Assembly (NCBI RefSeq): GCF_013030985.1
Contig: NZ_WPYP01000007.1
Location: 62,001-126,000 of the forward strand
DNA length: 64,000 bases
Direction of reading: 5' to 3'
DNA from: Ruegeria arenilitoris
GTDB lineage: Bacteria > Pseudomonadota > Alphaproteobacteria > Rhodobacterales > Rhodobacteraceae
The notes under the pieces are model-generated. The model was not told the origin of the DNA and did no database searches. It worked only from the letters and a program-made list of their open reading frames with translations. This document shows positions 8,284 through 16,730 of this stretch, piece after piece. The translations under genes were made by a program, and so were the position numbers. Within the stretch, counting starts at the first letter, position 1, and each line of letters opens with the position of its first letter.

Positions 8284-9159
8284 CTAAAGAGGCGATAATG
8301 TGACAGAATCGACTCGGGAAGTCTGCTCAACCCAGTGGGATCGGTTCAACACGTGACCATCAGCACGGACGTTAGCGATGGCCGAAAGGTCGATATCCGC
8401 ATAGGTCCAGCCGGGTTGGTTCAGGGTGCCTTCGGCCAACACCCCGGTCTGCGGGAACCCCTTGTCCGGCGGGCCGAAAATGCCGCCGGTGCCGGTGTTC
8501 ATGTCCACCGCCTCGGACCAGTCGTTGTTGCCGACCAGCGAAGCCATCACCGTAACGCATTGATTTTCCAGCGCCCGTGACATCGCGCCGATACGAACCC
8601 GCCAATAACCCGCCAGCGCCTCGGTGCAGGAGGGGACGAGGATCAGATCGGTCTCCTGCAGGGCGCGACCCAACAGGGGAAACTCACTGTCATAGCAGAT
8701 CAGTACGCCGATCTTGCCCAAGGCAGTGTCGAACAGCTTGAGCGGGCCGCCGGGCGCGATATCCCAGTCTTCGCGTTCGAACCGGGTCATGATCTGTTTG
8801 TCCTGATGATCCTGCTGACCATCCGGGGCATAGAACGCAGCACGATTCACCGGGCGGCCCGGACCATCCACGACCGGAGCCGATGCGCCCAGAATGTATG
8901 TGTTGTATTCCTGTGCCAAACGCTGATGCAGGGCCCGAGCCTCCTCCATCCGGTCCGACACTGCCCGGATCGAGCGCTCCAGATCACCGGCCACACCGGC
9001 GCCATCGAGCGTCGAAAGCTCCATTGCACCGTATTCCGGAAACACCAGAAGCTCGGCCCCCTGACCGGCAGCCTCGGCCACCCAGCGATTCAGCTTGTCC
9101 TCGTACTGCGCCCAGCTGTCGAGCCAGTCTAGATCATAGGCGGCGGTTGCGACTTTCAT
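8284..9159 (-). CDS. Carbon-nitrogen hydrolase (nitrilase superfamily)
   Basis: The 291-residue protein has the nitrilase-superfamily catalytic triad: Glu42 in LVFPEYGAM, Lys121 in HQDKQIMTRFE and Cys155 in GVLICYDSEFPLLGR. This family hydrolyses non-peptide C-N bonds (amides, carbamoyl groups, nitriles). Features such as the conserved CYDSEFP and the full-length single-domain build fit an amidase rather than a true nitrilase, but the substrate cannot be told. The gene stands alone between infA and a divergent small gene, with no metabolic neighbours that would name its substrate. Confidence 0.9.
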   Translation of the reverse strand: MKVATAAYDLDWLDSWAQYEDKLNRWVAEAAGQGAELLVFPEYGAMELSTLDGAGVAGDLERSIRAVSDRMEEARALHQRLAQEYNTYILGASAPVVDGPGRPVNRAAFYAPDGQQDHQDKQIMTRFEREDWDIAPGGPLKLFDTALGKIGVLICYDSEFPLLGRALQETDLILVPSCTEALAGYWRVRIGAMSRALENQCVTVMASLVGNNDWSEAVDMNTGTGGIFGPPDKGFPQTGVLAEGTLNQPGWTYADIDLSAIANVRADGHVLNRSHWVEQTSRVDSVTLSPL

Positions 9160-9308
9160 AGCGCGAGCTCCTCAGGCCTGGTTTAGCGAGACACTAATAG
9201 GCGGCGTGTCGAACTGTACAGACGCATTGTTCGCCCCAGCCCTCATCGACGGGAAAGTGAATTGGCAGAAGGCATCCGAAGTGTTTCAATGTGCTTGGGA
9301 GGAAGACC

Positions 9309-9524
9309 ATGCAAAACCCGCAAAGTTTCGAGAAGTTCTATTTTGCCAAAGTTGGCATGGGCGAAGCCTGTGGCTGTGCGGAACGCGTTATCGACGTGTT
9401 CGAGTTCAATCGAAAAGGCGGCGCACAGGTAAAAAAGCCGCTGAAGCAGGAAAAGCGCAAAAGCCGGTCCCTCAGAGGGTGGGCCGTCAAATACGGTCTG
9501 CTCAGCCGAAAGCACCGGGCTTGA
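9309..9524 (+). CDS. Small basic hypothetical protein
   Basis: The ATG at 9309 has a clear GGGAGGAAG site six bases upstream and opens a 71-codon frame. The product starts MQNPQSFEKFYFAKVGMGEACG, has a middle GAQVKKPLKQEKRKSRSLRG and a strongly basic second half, with no membrane segment or signal peptide. I do not recognise the family. A 90-codon minus-strand frame overlaps it, but that one has no ribosome site and a less likely composition. The good ribosome site and compact size favour a real, possibly roseobacter-specific, protein. Confidence 0.5.
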   Translation: MQNPQSFEKFYFAKVGMGEACGCAERVIDVFEFNRKGGAQVKKPLKQEKRKSRSLRGWAVKYGLLSRKHRA

Positions 9525-9538
9525 AGCGTTAGCGCGGA

Positions 9539-10138
9539 TTACGTTGGCAAATCCCTGATCCAGAACTGTAGCGGTTTGAGCGTCTCACCCTCTTCGCCGA
9601 TATCCTTCCACGAAAACTGCGCCACCGCACCGGGCAGCGGTTCATAGCCCCGCGCGCGCCAGAAGGCATCCAGTGGCCGGTAGCTTTCCGGCCGCAGCGG
9701 GTGGTCAGCCGGGCGTTGGACGCTGCAAAAGGCGCATTTTTTAAAACCCAGCGCGCGGGCATACGCCTCGCGCAGGTCGAAGAATTTGTGGCCGACGCCC
9801 TGCCCCCGGTAGTCGGACAGCAGAACAGACTCGGCACAGTAGAAGATCTCGGACAGGTCCAGCCCAGACCGTTCGAAGGCCGCAGCGAAATCGTCGGCGT
9901 GCTCGGTCAGAGGCGCCCCGGTCGAGGCCCCGATCAGGCGGTCACCGTCGAAAGCCCCAACCACAATCGCCTTATCGCTGTCGCGGTAGGATTGCAGGTA
10001 CTTCCGTTCGTATTCCAGATCCCCGTCATACAGGTACGGCCAAGCCCGAAACACTTCGATCCGCAGGCGCGCCACGTCGTCCAGAGCGGCCTCCAGCGCC
10101 GCTCCGGTCAGGGGGCGGACGGCGGTGACCTCAGCCAT
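9539..10138 (-). CDS. GNAT-family N-acetyltransferase
   Basis: The 199-residue protein has the GNAT core: LRIEVFRAWPYLYDGDLEYE at the N-terminus, AIVVGAFDGDRLIGAS as the beta2-3 hairpin, and the acetyl-CoA loop LSDYRGQGVGHKFF (motif A, R/Q-x-x-G-x-G/A). LGFKKCAFCSVQRPADHPLRP and a C-terminal FSWKDIGEE...LQFWIRDL follow. The frame is open to 10201, but the ATG at 10138 (MAEVTAVRPL) fits the fold and overlaps the upstream gene by only eight bases. Substrate unknown. It belongs to a minus-strand run with a SnoaL-like protein, a tyrosine phosphatase and UPF0262. Confidence 0.85.
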   Translation of the reverse strand: MAEVTAVRPLTGAALEAALDDVARLRIEVFRAWPYLYDGDLEYERKYLQSYRDSDKAIVVGAFDGDRLIGASTGAPLTEHADDFAAAFERSGLDLSEIFYCAESVLLSDYRGQGVGHKFFDLREAYARALGFKKCAFCSVQRPADHPLRPESYRPLDAFWRARGYEPLPGAVAQFSWKDIGEEGETLKPLQFWIRDLPT

Positions 10139-10529
10139 TCGAGACCTGCTTTGTCCAGTCAGCGAGGTTGTAGAACGTGGTGACGCGGGTGATCTTGCCA
10201 TCCTTCAGGTCAAAGAACGACCCGGCGGGCAGGCGATAGGTCTGGCCATGCGCCTCGGGCAGGCCCTCATCGGTTTCCAGATAGGTGCCGTTAACGATGA
10301 ACTCGGCCGCTGCGCGGGTGCCGCCTTCGGCGTCGAACACCACGATATCGGTCAGGTTCTCGCGGTAACAGCGGTTCATGTGATCGCAGAAGGCGGCAAA
10401 TTTCTCTTTACCGACGCGGATCTGGCCTTCGTTCACATGATGCGCCACGTCATCGGACAGGCAAGCCAACATGCCGTCCACGTCGCCTGCGTTGAATGCC
10501 TCGAAATAGGTTTTGACGGTTTGGTTCAT
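10131..10529 (-). CDS. SnoaL/NTF2-like protein
   Basis: A 132-residue single-domain protein with the cone-shaped NTF2-like fold used by ketosteroid isomerase and SnoaL-type cyclases: VKTYFEAFNAGDVDGMLACLSDDVAHHVNEG at the start and AGSFFDLKDGKITRVTTFYNL at the end. The ATG at 10529 is preferred over the open extension to 10655 because the fold starts there and the extension overlaps the phosphatase gene. The ligand or substrate cannot be named. It lies two bases from the phosphatase gene and overlaps the acetyltransferase, so they form one operon. Confidence 0.82.
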   Translation of the reverse strand: MNQTVKTYFEAFNAGDVDGMLACLSDDVAHHVNEGQIRVGKEKFAAFCDHMNRCYRENLTDIVVFDAEGGTRAAAEFIVNGTYLETDEGLPEAHGQTYRLPAGSFFDLKDGKITRVTTFYNLADWTKQVSNG

Positions 10530-10531
10530 GG

Positions 10532-10984
10532 TCACTCCGTAGGTTCGCCCCAGCGCTCTTTCAGATGCCCGATGATCTGATCGCGGGTCTGTCGGTAGTG
10601 ATGTAGCTTTTCTTCGCGATTCTCGCCCAGCCCGGTAGGGTCCATTATTGGCCAATAATCGACATCCAGGTGAAAAATCCGGGTCAGTTCCAGCGCTTTT
10701 CGCTGGCTGGCAGGCGACAGGGCAACCACCAGGTCAAATGAGCTGAGGTCATCGCCCCATTCCTGCATCTCGTCGAACGAGCGCGTCCGGTGGCGGGAAA
10801 GTTCGACCCCGATCTCTTGGCAGACCGAAATGCAGAACCCGTCGATCTCAAAGTCGTTGCGCACACCGGCGGATTGCACATAGGTGCCGGTGCCATAGAA
10901 TTTCTTCATGATGCCTTCGGCCATCGGTGACCGGACCGAGTTGTGGTCGCAACAGAACAGGATCGACTGCGGCAGAGGCGTCAC
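10532..10984 (-). CDS. Low-molecular-weight protein-tyrosine-phosphatase-like protein
   Basis: The 150-residue product has the LMW-PTP P-loop near its N-terminus, CDHNSVRSPMAE, with Cys12 and Arg18 spaced as C-x5-R, and a C-terminal WPIMDPTG carrying the general-acid Asp. ArsC-type arsenate reductases share this fold; the extra Cys pair needed by thioredoxin-coupled ArsC is not obvious, so a phosphatase role is favoured. The gene begins four bases after UPF0262 and ends two bases before the SnoaL-like gene. The UPF0262-phosphatase pair is a conserved neighbour set in Rhodobacterales. Confidence 0.86.
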   Translation of the reverse strand: MTPLPQSILFCCDHNSVRSPMAEGIMKKFYGTGTYVQSAGVRNDFEIDGFCISVCQEIGVELSRHRTRSFDEMQEWGDDLSSFDLVVALSPASQRKALELTRIFHLDVDYWPIMDPTGLGENREEKLHHYRQTRDQIIGHLKERWGEPTE

Positions 10985-10987
10985 CCG

Positions 10988-11467
10988 TCAGCCCCCGAAG
11001 TGCAGCACGCAGATCAGCGTGAACAGGCGGCGGGCGGTGTCGGTGTCGATTTCCGCTTTTCCTTCCAAGCGCTCCTGCAGCACACGGCTGCCTTCGTTGT
11101 GGATGCCGCGACGGGCCATGTCGATGGTTTCGATCTGGCTGGGCGGCAAGGTCTTGACCGCGTTGAAATAGCTTTCGCAGATCTGGAAATAGTCTTTGAC
11201 CACCTGTTTGAACGGGCCAAGCGACAGATGGAACTCGGCCGCTTTTTCTTCGGCCTCGGTGGCAACGTCAAATACCAGCCGCTTGTCGCGGATCGACAGC
11301 TGGACGTGGTACGGCCCGTCCGGTACGGCCCGATCTTCGCGCTGGGGCAACGCAAAGCTGTTGTCTTCCAGCAGGTCATAGATGGCAACCTTGCGCTCCT
11401 GCTCGATCTCGGGGGTCGGCGGGGGCAGGTTTCGGTCATCCAGTTCAATATGCGAAATGCGGGTCAT
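10988..11467 (-). CDS. UPF0262 family protein
   Basis: A 159-residue conserved alphaproteobacterial protein of unknown function. It is recognised from its start (RISHIELDDRNLPPPTPEIEQERKVAIYDL) and middle (YHVQLSIRDKRLVFD, then FHLSLGPFKQVVKDYFQICESYF), and from the conserved IDMARRGIHNEGSRVL. No catalytic motif, signal peptide or membrane segment is seen, so it is probably a cytoplasmic protein. It lies directly upstream of the phosphatase gene and is probably transcribed with it. Function should not be guessed from the neighbours. Confidence 0.92.
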   Translation of the reverse strand: MTRISHIELDDRNLPPPTPEIEQERKVAIYDLLEDNSFALPQREDRAVPDGPYHVQLSIRDKRLVFDVATEAEEKAAEFHLSLGPFKQVVKDYFQICESYFNAVKTLPPSQIETIDMARRGIHNEGSRVLQERLEGKAEIDTDTARRLFTLICVLHFGG

Positions 11468-11553
11468 AGGAGTCGGGTCCGTTTAAGTCGGCACAGACTT
11501 AGCGCATGGGAATTGAATGGGCAACGCACTCGGCAACCGTTTGAACGCGGCGT

Positions 11554-12357
11554 CTAAATCGGGTGGTTTGACGGATCGATGCCGTGTTTGCACAAAAGCG
11601 TGTCGACAAGCGAACCCTCACTGATTTTGCGTCCCTGAAAAATCTTGCGGAACCACGACCCGTAGAAATGAATGGACATCTTCTTGTCCCACTTAAGAAA
11701 CTCAAGCTTGGACATGTCCGGGTCATTCCAAAGGTAGCGGTGGCGCAAAGGGATCGGATACAGCTCGGGGCGTGGCCCCGCCATTTTGTGCTCGGGCGTA
11801 TCGAAAATATAGTGGAACAGCATCGGAGGGCCGAAACTGAAAAGAGGCAGGCTCCAATAGGTCGAGGTCTCAAAGATGGCGCGGTAGGCCTCTTTTTTCT
11901 GATCACTCCACCAGGCCGGGGTGAGATCGCTGTCGAAGGCGTATTTACACATGTTCTGCAGCGCGGGGCTTTCTCCCGGCATGGCCCAAACGCCACTCAT
12001 GATCCGCCGTCTGCCCCGGTTTGCAATCGGGAAAAGATACCCGTCTTTGGTCTCGAAAGGGCGCACTGCATAAGCATCGGCATCCGCCCAGATGTAATCG
12101 GTCTTTTGCAGAAGCTTTAGTCGAAACAGGTCGGCGTGAACGGCCACGGACCGGGTGACCGGGTCACGGTAAATCTCGGGCGTGTCGAATATCTCGCGGG
12201 CGTCCCGGGCTTCGATATAGTCCGGGATGTCTTCCAGATCTCCATAGTGATAGACGATCGGCTTTTGATCGGCATCGGCAAAGGATTTCAGGCACAGGTG
12301 CTCCGGAAAGCTGAACTTTGCTCCGATCCAGAGGGTAGCAACGCGCTCCAAGTTCAA
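11554..12357 (-). CDS. DXD-type glycosyltransferase-like protein
   Basis: The 267-residue protein looks like a sugar transferase with a DxD motif (Gly_transf_sug/GT32-like). It opens with LWIGAKFSFPEHLCLKSF, has ADLFRLKLLQKTDYIWADADAY with Asp92 and Asp94 as the metal- and nucleotide-sugar-binding pair, and ends with SIHFYGSWFRKIF. No signal peptide or membrane helix is visible, so it should act at the cytoplasmic face, perhaps on exopolysaccharide or lipopolysaccharide. The gene stands alone between UPF0262 and hisD with gaps of about 90 and 115 bases. Donor and acceptor are unknown. Confidence 0.75.
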   Translation of the reverse strand: MNLERVATLWIGAKFSFPEHLCLKSFADADQKPIVYHYGDLEDIPDYIEARDAREIFDTPEIYRDPVTRSVAVHADLFRLKLLQKTDYIWADADAYAVRPFETKDGYLFPIANRGRRRIMSGVWAMPGESPALQNMCKYAFDSDLTPAWWSDQKKEAYRAIFETSTYWSLPLFSFGPPMLFHYIFDTPEHKMAGPRPELYPIPLRHRYLWNDPDMSKLEFLKWDKKMSIHFYGSWFRKIFQGRKISEGSLVDTLLCKHGIDPSNHPI

Positions 12358-12473
12358 CTTCTTCCACCTGATTGCTGCTGCGACTGCGCCTCAGGTTGGC
12401 GATCAGGTTCAAGCCTGTTCGGCTTGCCGGGCATCAGATTGAATAACGGTGTGTCCGGCAGGCCATATAAAGC

Positions 12474-13775
12474 CTATCCGTTCAAACGTTTAAGCCGCGC
12501 CGTAACCGACAAGCCGTGCGCTTCCAGGCTTTCCGACTGCGCCAGTTGCTCGGCTGCAGGACCGATCGCGCGCAGCGCTTCCGGCGTCATCTGGCTGAGT
12601 GTGGTGCGCTTTAGAAAATCCATCACGCTGAGGCCGGAGGAAAACCGGGCCGAACGTGCCGTGGGCAAAACGTGGTTGGGGCCACCGACATAGTCGCCAA
12701 TGGCTTCGGGCGTGTACTGTCCTAGAAAGATTGCACCGGCGTGAATGGTTTTCTGGCTTAGTTCCACCGGGTCGGCGACGCACAGCTCGAGGTGTTCCGG
12801 GGCGGTGCGGTTCGACAGCGCGGCGGCCTCGTCCAGATCGCGCACGGTGATCACCGCGCCGAAATCGCGCCAGCTGGCCCCGGCAATGACACGGCGTTGC
12901 AGGGTTTCCAGACGTTTCTCGACGGCCTTTGCCACTGCTTGACCGAAACCAGGGTCATCGGTAATCAGGATCGACTGCGCGCTTTCGTCATGCTCGGCCT
13001 GGCTGAGCAGGTCCAGCGCAATCCAGTCGGGGTCGTTGTCCTTGTCCGCGATCACAAGGATTTCGGACGGCCCCGCAATCATGTCGATGCCCACCTTGCC
13101 GAATACCCGGCGTTTGGCGGCGGCCACAAAGGCGTTACCGGGGCCTGTGATCTTGTCCACCGGTGCGACGGTCTCGGTACCGTAAGCCAGCGCCGCAATC
13201 GCCTGCGCACCGCCAATGCGATAGATCGTATCCACGCCCGACAATTGCGCCGCCAGCAGGACCAAAGGGTTCGCCTGCCCGTCCGGCGTGGGCACCGCAA
13301 TGGCCAGCCGTTCAACCCCCGCCACTTTAGCCGGGATCGCGTTCATCAGAACCGAAGAGGGGTAAGAGGCCAAACCGCCCGGCACATAAAGCCCCGCAGC
13401 TGAGACCGCCGACCAGCGCCACCCAAGGGTTGCCCCAGCCGCATCCGTCCACTGGTGATCCGCGGGCAGTTGTTTTTCATGATAGGCCCGGATGCGTTGG
13501 GCTGCCAGTTCCAGCGCGGCACGATCTGCATCCGAGACCTGCGCAACTGCCTCGGCGATCTCATCGGCGGAAAAGGCCAGCGTCTCGGGCGTCAGCTCCA
13601 GCCGGTCGAACTTGGCCGTCAGTTCAATGACTGCCGCGTCGCCCCGGGTGCGTACTTCCTCGATAATCTCCGCAACGACAGCGTCCACATCCGGGCTGTC
13701 TTCGCGCTTGGCCGACAACAGTGCCTGAAAGGCGGCTTCAAACTCGGGTGACGAGGAATCGAGGAAAACGGGCAT
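12474..13775 (-). CDS. hisD: Histidinol dehydrogenase
   Basis: HisD oxidises L-histidinol to L-histidine in two NAD-dependent steps at a zinc site, the last reactions of histidine synthesis. The 433-residue length is normal. Diagnostic segments are VPGGLASYPSSVLMNAIPAKVAGV, GAQAIAALAYGTETV, GPGNAFVAAAKRRVFG, IAGPSEILVIAD, SQAEHDESAQSILIT (metal and NAD contacts), APEHLEL and YVGGPNHVLPT. No other his gene is adjacent. In Rhodobacterales hisD is commonly found apart from the main his operon, near the UPF0262 and murA genes, as here. Confidence 0.97.
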   Translation of the reverse strand: MPVFLDSSSPEFEAAFQALLSAKREDSPDVDAVVAEIIEEVRTRGDAAVIELTAKFDRLELTPETLAFSADEIAEAVAQVSDADRAALELAAQRIRAYHEKQLPADHQWTDAAGATLGWRWSAVSAAGLYVPGGLASYPSSVLMNAIPAKVAGVERLAIAVPTPDGQANPLVLLAAQLSGVDTIYRIGGAQAIAALAYGTETVAPVDKITGPGNAFVAAAKRRVFGKVGIDMIAGPSEILVIADKDNDPDWIALDLLSQAEHDESAQSILITDDPGFGQAVAKAVEKRLETLQRRVIAGASWRDFGAVITVRDLDEAAALSNRTAPEHLELCVADPVELSQKTIHAGAIFLGQYTPEAIGDYVGGPNHVLPTARSARFSSGLSVMDFLKRTTLSQMTPEALRAIGPAAEQLAQSESLEAHGLSVTARLKRLNG

Positions 13776-13828
13776 GGTCTGGCTCTCCGGGGCGTTTCAT
13801 CGGGACATATCGCCGGGATCGGCTGGCC

Positions 13829-14296
13829 TCAACCCTTCTCGGCAGGGTGCAGCGATTTGCGCATGGCGAAACAGGAAACGTCGCCGCGCGCGCCGCATTG
13901 CCCGGTGGGCTGCCAGCCATGCCGTCGATAAAACGCCTGCGCCGTTTGTGTGGCCTCTAGCCGGGCTTCGGTATGGCCCGAAGCGATCAGCTCCTGTTCA
14001 AGCCGATGCAGCAAGACCGACCCGATGCCATGCCCGGTATAATCCGGATCGATATAAAGCAGCGTGATCTCATCGTCGCGCAGGCCACCCACGGCAGCAA
14101 CCTGCCCCGCGCGTTCGGCCACCCAAATCTGCGCTCCGTCCCTGATCCAACCCCGGATCGTCTCAGGGTCTTTGTTTGCCGTCCATTTCGCGATGGCCTG
14201 CGGGTCATCCCGGTGGTCCGCCTGACAGAGCCGGGTAATCGAGCGGATCAGAACCCGGCTCAGGTCGAACACGTCGAATACGGTCGCGCGGCGCAA
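13829..14296 (-). CDS. GNAT-family N-acetyltransferase
   Basis: A 155-residue GNAT protein: LRRATVFDVFDLSRVLIRSI at the start, WVAERAGQVAAVGGLRDDEITLLYIDPDYTGHGIGSVLLHRLE as core strands and the acetyl-CoA loop (GHGIGS), then ARLEATQTAQAFYRRHGW at the end. The frame has no ATG. The listed TTG lies too close to its GGAG to be ideal; the CTG two codons upstream (giving MELRRAT) is an alternative, so the start is uncertain. It lies between DUF2948 and hisD. The acyl acceptor is unknown. Confidence 0.82.
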   Translation of the reverse strand: MRRATVFDVFDLSRVLIRSITRLCQADHRDDPQAIAKWTANKDPETIRGWIRDGAQIWVAERAGQVAAVGGLRDDEITLLYIDPDYTGHGIGSVLLHRLEQELIASGHTEARLEATQTAQAFYRRHGWQPTGQCGARGDVSCFAMRKSLHPAEKG

Positions 14297-14342
14297 CTCC
14301 AGACCGGCCGGAGGCCCCGAGAACGCCTGCGATATGCCGCGC

Positions 14343-14819
14343 TTATTCCGGATGGTGCGGAGCCTGCCCCGATGGGGCCTGATAGGGGCGGGTCACATCC
14401 TTGAGCGTGACGTCAATCGCCTCGACCGTCAGTCGGATTGCGCCGTCGCCCGCCAACGTCAGGATGATTTGGCCGGCACCGTCCTCGCCAGCTTCAAAAT
14501 CGACCGAAAGCAGGGACATCACCATGTCCTTCTCACTGCGGTCGACACCCTGGCTGGCCACCGAGAGCACAGAATCGAACACCAGAACCGACTGCACCCG
14601 TTCAAACGCACGCCCCCGGCGGGTGGCGGCGTCCTTGTCTTCCCACCGAAAGCGGTTCAGCAGCAGACCAAACCGGCGCAGCGACGGTTGCCATGTCATC
14701 TCGGTCACCGGGAACACGGCGTCCTGCGTCAGGGTCGAAATCACCTGCAGGTCATCGCCATCCTCGGCGCCGAGGTTTAGCGGGGCCTCGCGCCCATCGT
14801 GAAAACTTGCGTCTGTCAT
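14343..14819 (-). CDS. DUF2948 family protein
   Basis: A 158-residue protein of unknown function seen mainly in alphaproteobacteria. Family features include [39 protein letters not shown]-like (here [13 protein letters not shown]), [14 protein letters not shown] and [27 protein letters not shown] at the end. It overlaps the murA stop by four bases, so it is translationally coupled to murA. No signal peptide, membrane segment or catalytic motif is visible. The constant link to murA suggests, but does not show, a role near the cell envelope or simply co-expression. Confidence 0.9.
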   Translation of the reverse strand: MTDASFHDGREAPLNLGAEDGDDLQVISTLTQDAVFPVTEMTWQPSLRRFGLLLNRFRWEDKDAATRRGRAFERVQSVLVFDSVLSVASQGVDRSEKDMVMSLLSVDFEAGEDGAGQIILTLAGDGAIRLTVEAIDVTLKDVTRPYQAPSGQAPHHPE

Positions 14820-16084
14820 TGGCCCTTGATCCGTTCGATTTTGGCACCCACACCTTCCAGCTTGCGCACCACATGTTCATATCCGCGGTCCAGATGATAG
14901 ACCCGGCTGACCGTGGTTTCCCCTTCGGCCGCCAGCCCCGCCAAAATCAACGAGACAGAGGCGCGCAGGTCGGTCGCCATCACCGGCGCGCCCTTCAGCT
15001 GCTCTACTCCGGTGACCGTGGCCGTACCACCGTGCACTTCGATATTCGCCCCCATCCGCACCAGTTCAGGGGCGTGCATGAAGCGATTTTCAAAAATACG
15101 TTCTTCCAGAACCGAGGTGCCTTCGGCCGTGCACATCAATGCCATCATCTGGGCCTGCAAGTCGGTGGGAAAACCGGGGAACGGTTCGGTGACCACATCA
15201 ACAGACCGAACACGCCCATTCTTGCGCGCCACTTTCAGGCCTTTGCTGGTTTCCGAAACGCTGACCCCTGCGGCCTCCAGTTTCTCGGCAAAGGAATCAA
15301 CCAGCGACATCCGCCCGCCCAAAAGCTCGACCTCACCACCGCAGATGGCCGGGGCCAGCATATAGGTGCCCAGCTCGATCCGGTCGGTCACAACCTGATG
15401 GGTCGCACCGTGCAGACGATCAACGCCCTGAATTTCAATGGTCGAGGTCCCCTCACCCGAGATCTGCGCCCCCATCTTGCGCAGGCATTCGACCAGATCG
15501 ACGATCTCGGGCTCGCGCGCGGCGTTTTTCAGAACCGTGGTGCCCTTAGCCAGCGTGGCCGCCATGACGATGTTCTCGGTCGCACCGACCGACGCAAAAC
15601 GCATCTCATGCACCGCACCCTTCAATCCACCCGGCGCCCTGGCGTGCAGATAACCGTCTTCAAGTTCGATCTCAGCGCCCAGCGCCTCGAGCCCTTCGAC
15701 ATGCAGGTCCATCGGCCGCGCGCCGATCGCACACCCGCCCGGCAACGACACGATGGCTTCTCCGAACCGGGCCAGCAACGGACCGAGCACCAGATTCGAG
15801 GCCCGCATCTTTCGCACAATCTCATAATCGGCCGTGTGGCTGGTCAGGTCGTGGCTGGACATCGCAAGCACCTGCCCATCCTGCAGCGAAGACACCTCGG
15901 CCCCCAGCGATTGCAGCAGGGCGGTCATGGTCTTGATGTCGCTGAGCCTTGGTGCATTGGTCAGCGTCAGCGGTTCTTCGCTCAGCAAGGTCGCGGGCAT
16001 CAGCGTCAGACACGCGTTCTTGGCCCCCGCAATCGGTATCTGACCGTTCAGCGGCCCGTTGCCCGTCACCAGAATCGAATCCAT
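14816..16084 (-). CDS. murA: UDP-N-acetylglucosamine 1-carboxyvinyltransferase
   Basis: MurA transfers enolpyruvate from PEP to UDP-GlcNAc, the first committed step of peptidoglycan synthesis in the cytoplasm. The 422-residue length is typical. The N-terminal [23 protein letters not shown] holds the conserved Lys-Asn pair, and [24 protein letters not shown] holds Cys118, the residue attacked by fosfomycin. [13 protein letters not shown] and [18 protein letters not shown] are further markers. It follows a 51-codon basic ORF by six bases and overlaps the DUF2948 gene by four, so the three form one transcription unit. Confidence 0.97.
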   Translation of the reverse strand: MDSILVTGNGPLNGQIPIAGAKNACLTLMPATLLSEEPLTLTNAPRLSDIKTMTALLQSLGAEVSSLQDGQVLAMSSHDLTSHTADYEIVRKMRASNLVLGPLLARFGEAIVSLPGGCAIGARPMDLHVEGLEALGAEIELEDGYLHARAPGGLKGAVHEMRFASVGATENIVMAATLAKGTTVLKNAAREPEIVDLVECLRKMGAQISGEGTSTIEIQGVDRLHGATHQVVTDRIELGTYMLAPAICGGEVELLGGRMSLVDSFAEKLEAAGVSVSETSKGLKVARKNGRVRSVDVVTEPFPGFPTDLQAQMMALMCTAEGTSVLEERIFENRFMHAPELVRMGANIEVHGGTATVTGVEQLKGAPVMATDLRASVSLILAGLAAEGETTVSRVYHLDRGYEHVVRKLEGVGAKIERIKGQ

Positions 16085-16090
16085 CTGCTC

Positions 16091-16246
16091 TTATCCCTCG
16101 TCCTTGTCGGCTTTGTCGGTTTGGGTCGCGCGTGCCTTGGCCTGCGCCTTGCGCCGCGCCATATTCGCCTTCAGCGCCGCCTTCAGCCGCTCTTCGCGCG
16201 CATCCCCGGATTTGCCGTGTTTTTTGGGTGTATTTCTATCTGCCAT
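16091..16246 (-). CDS. Short basic hypothetical protein upstream of murA
   Basis: A 51-codon frame lies six bases before murA on the same strand. It opens MADRNTPKKHGKSGDAREER and continues with a helix rich in Lys, Arg and Ala (KAALKANMARRKAQAKARA), then an acidic Lys/Asp tail. The AGAGAAAG sequence before the ATG at 16246 may be the ribosome site. The composition suggests a nucleic-acid-binding or ribosome-associated helix, or a leader of the murA operon. I do not recognise a named family. Its tight spacing and regular codon use make it probably real. Confidence 0.6.
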   Translation of the reverse strand: MADRNTPKKHGKSGDAREERLKAALKANMARRKAQAKARATQTDKADKDEG

Positions 16247-16329
16247 AATCTTTCTCTACAGGAGGCGAAAAAAACCGTCCAGACACCCTTGCGCCCCGTT
16301 TCGTTTGAGTCTAATCACCCGCCCACAGT

Positions 16330-16404
<75 letters not shown>

Positions 16405-16730
16405 GGACATCCCAGCACATTCCGGACCACGCAACATATCATTGCCTTGCGTTTTCAGCCTCCGACATTGGAGCCTACGCAGCAGCCGAGCGCTTAGACT
16501 GCATCCACACCAGCTGACGGCTCAAATCGAAACCATCGGGGAGAGGTTTTCGCAGGCGATAGGGGTTCGTTGACAGTACTGAGGTGGAAAAAACCTCTCC
16601 CACCAGCGAACCACTAAATACAGAATCGATTTGACCTAGAAGTTTTGGGGTCGCAGTGCCGATTGCCCAATTCGCTAGGCTGCGCAACATTCTCGCTGAA
16701 CGCATCGCAGCCCCAGGTTTCTACGTCATT
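16405..16730. other. Intergenic stretch after tRNA-Thr, no recognised gene
   Basis: About 325 lower-GC bases. A minus-strand frame of 76 codons (16475-16705, ending in RKPLPDGFDLSRQLVWMQSK) might be a fragment of a longer protein left by an insertion, but I cannot assign it. No copy of the tRNA-Thr 3' end and no integrase are seen. Confidence 0.35.
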
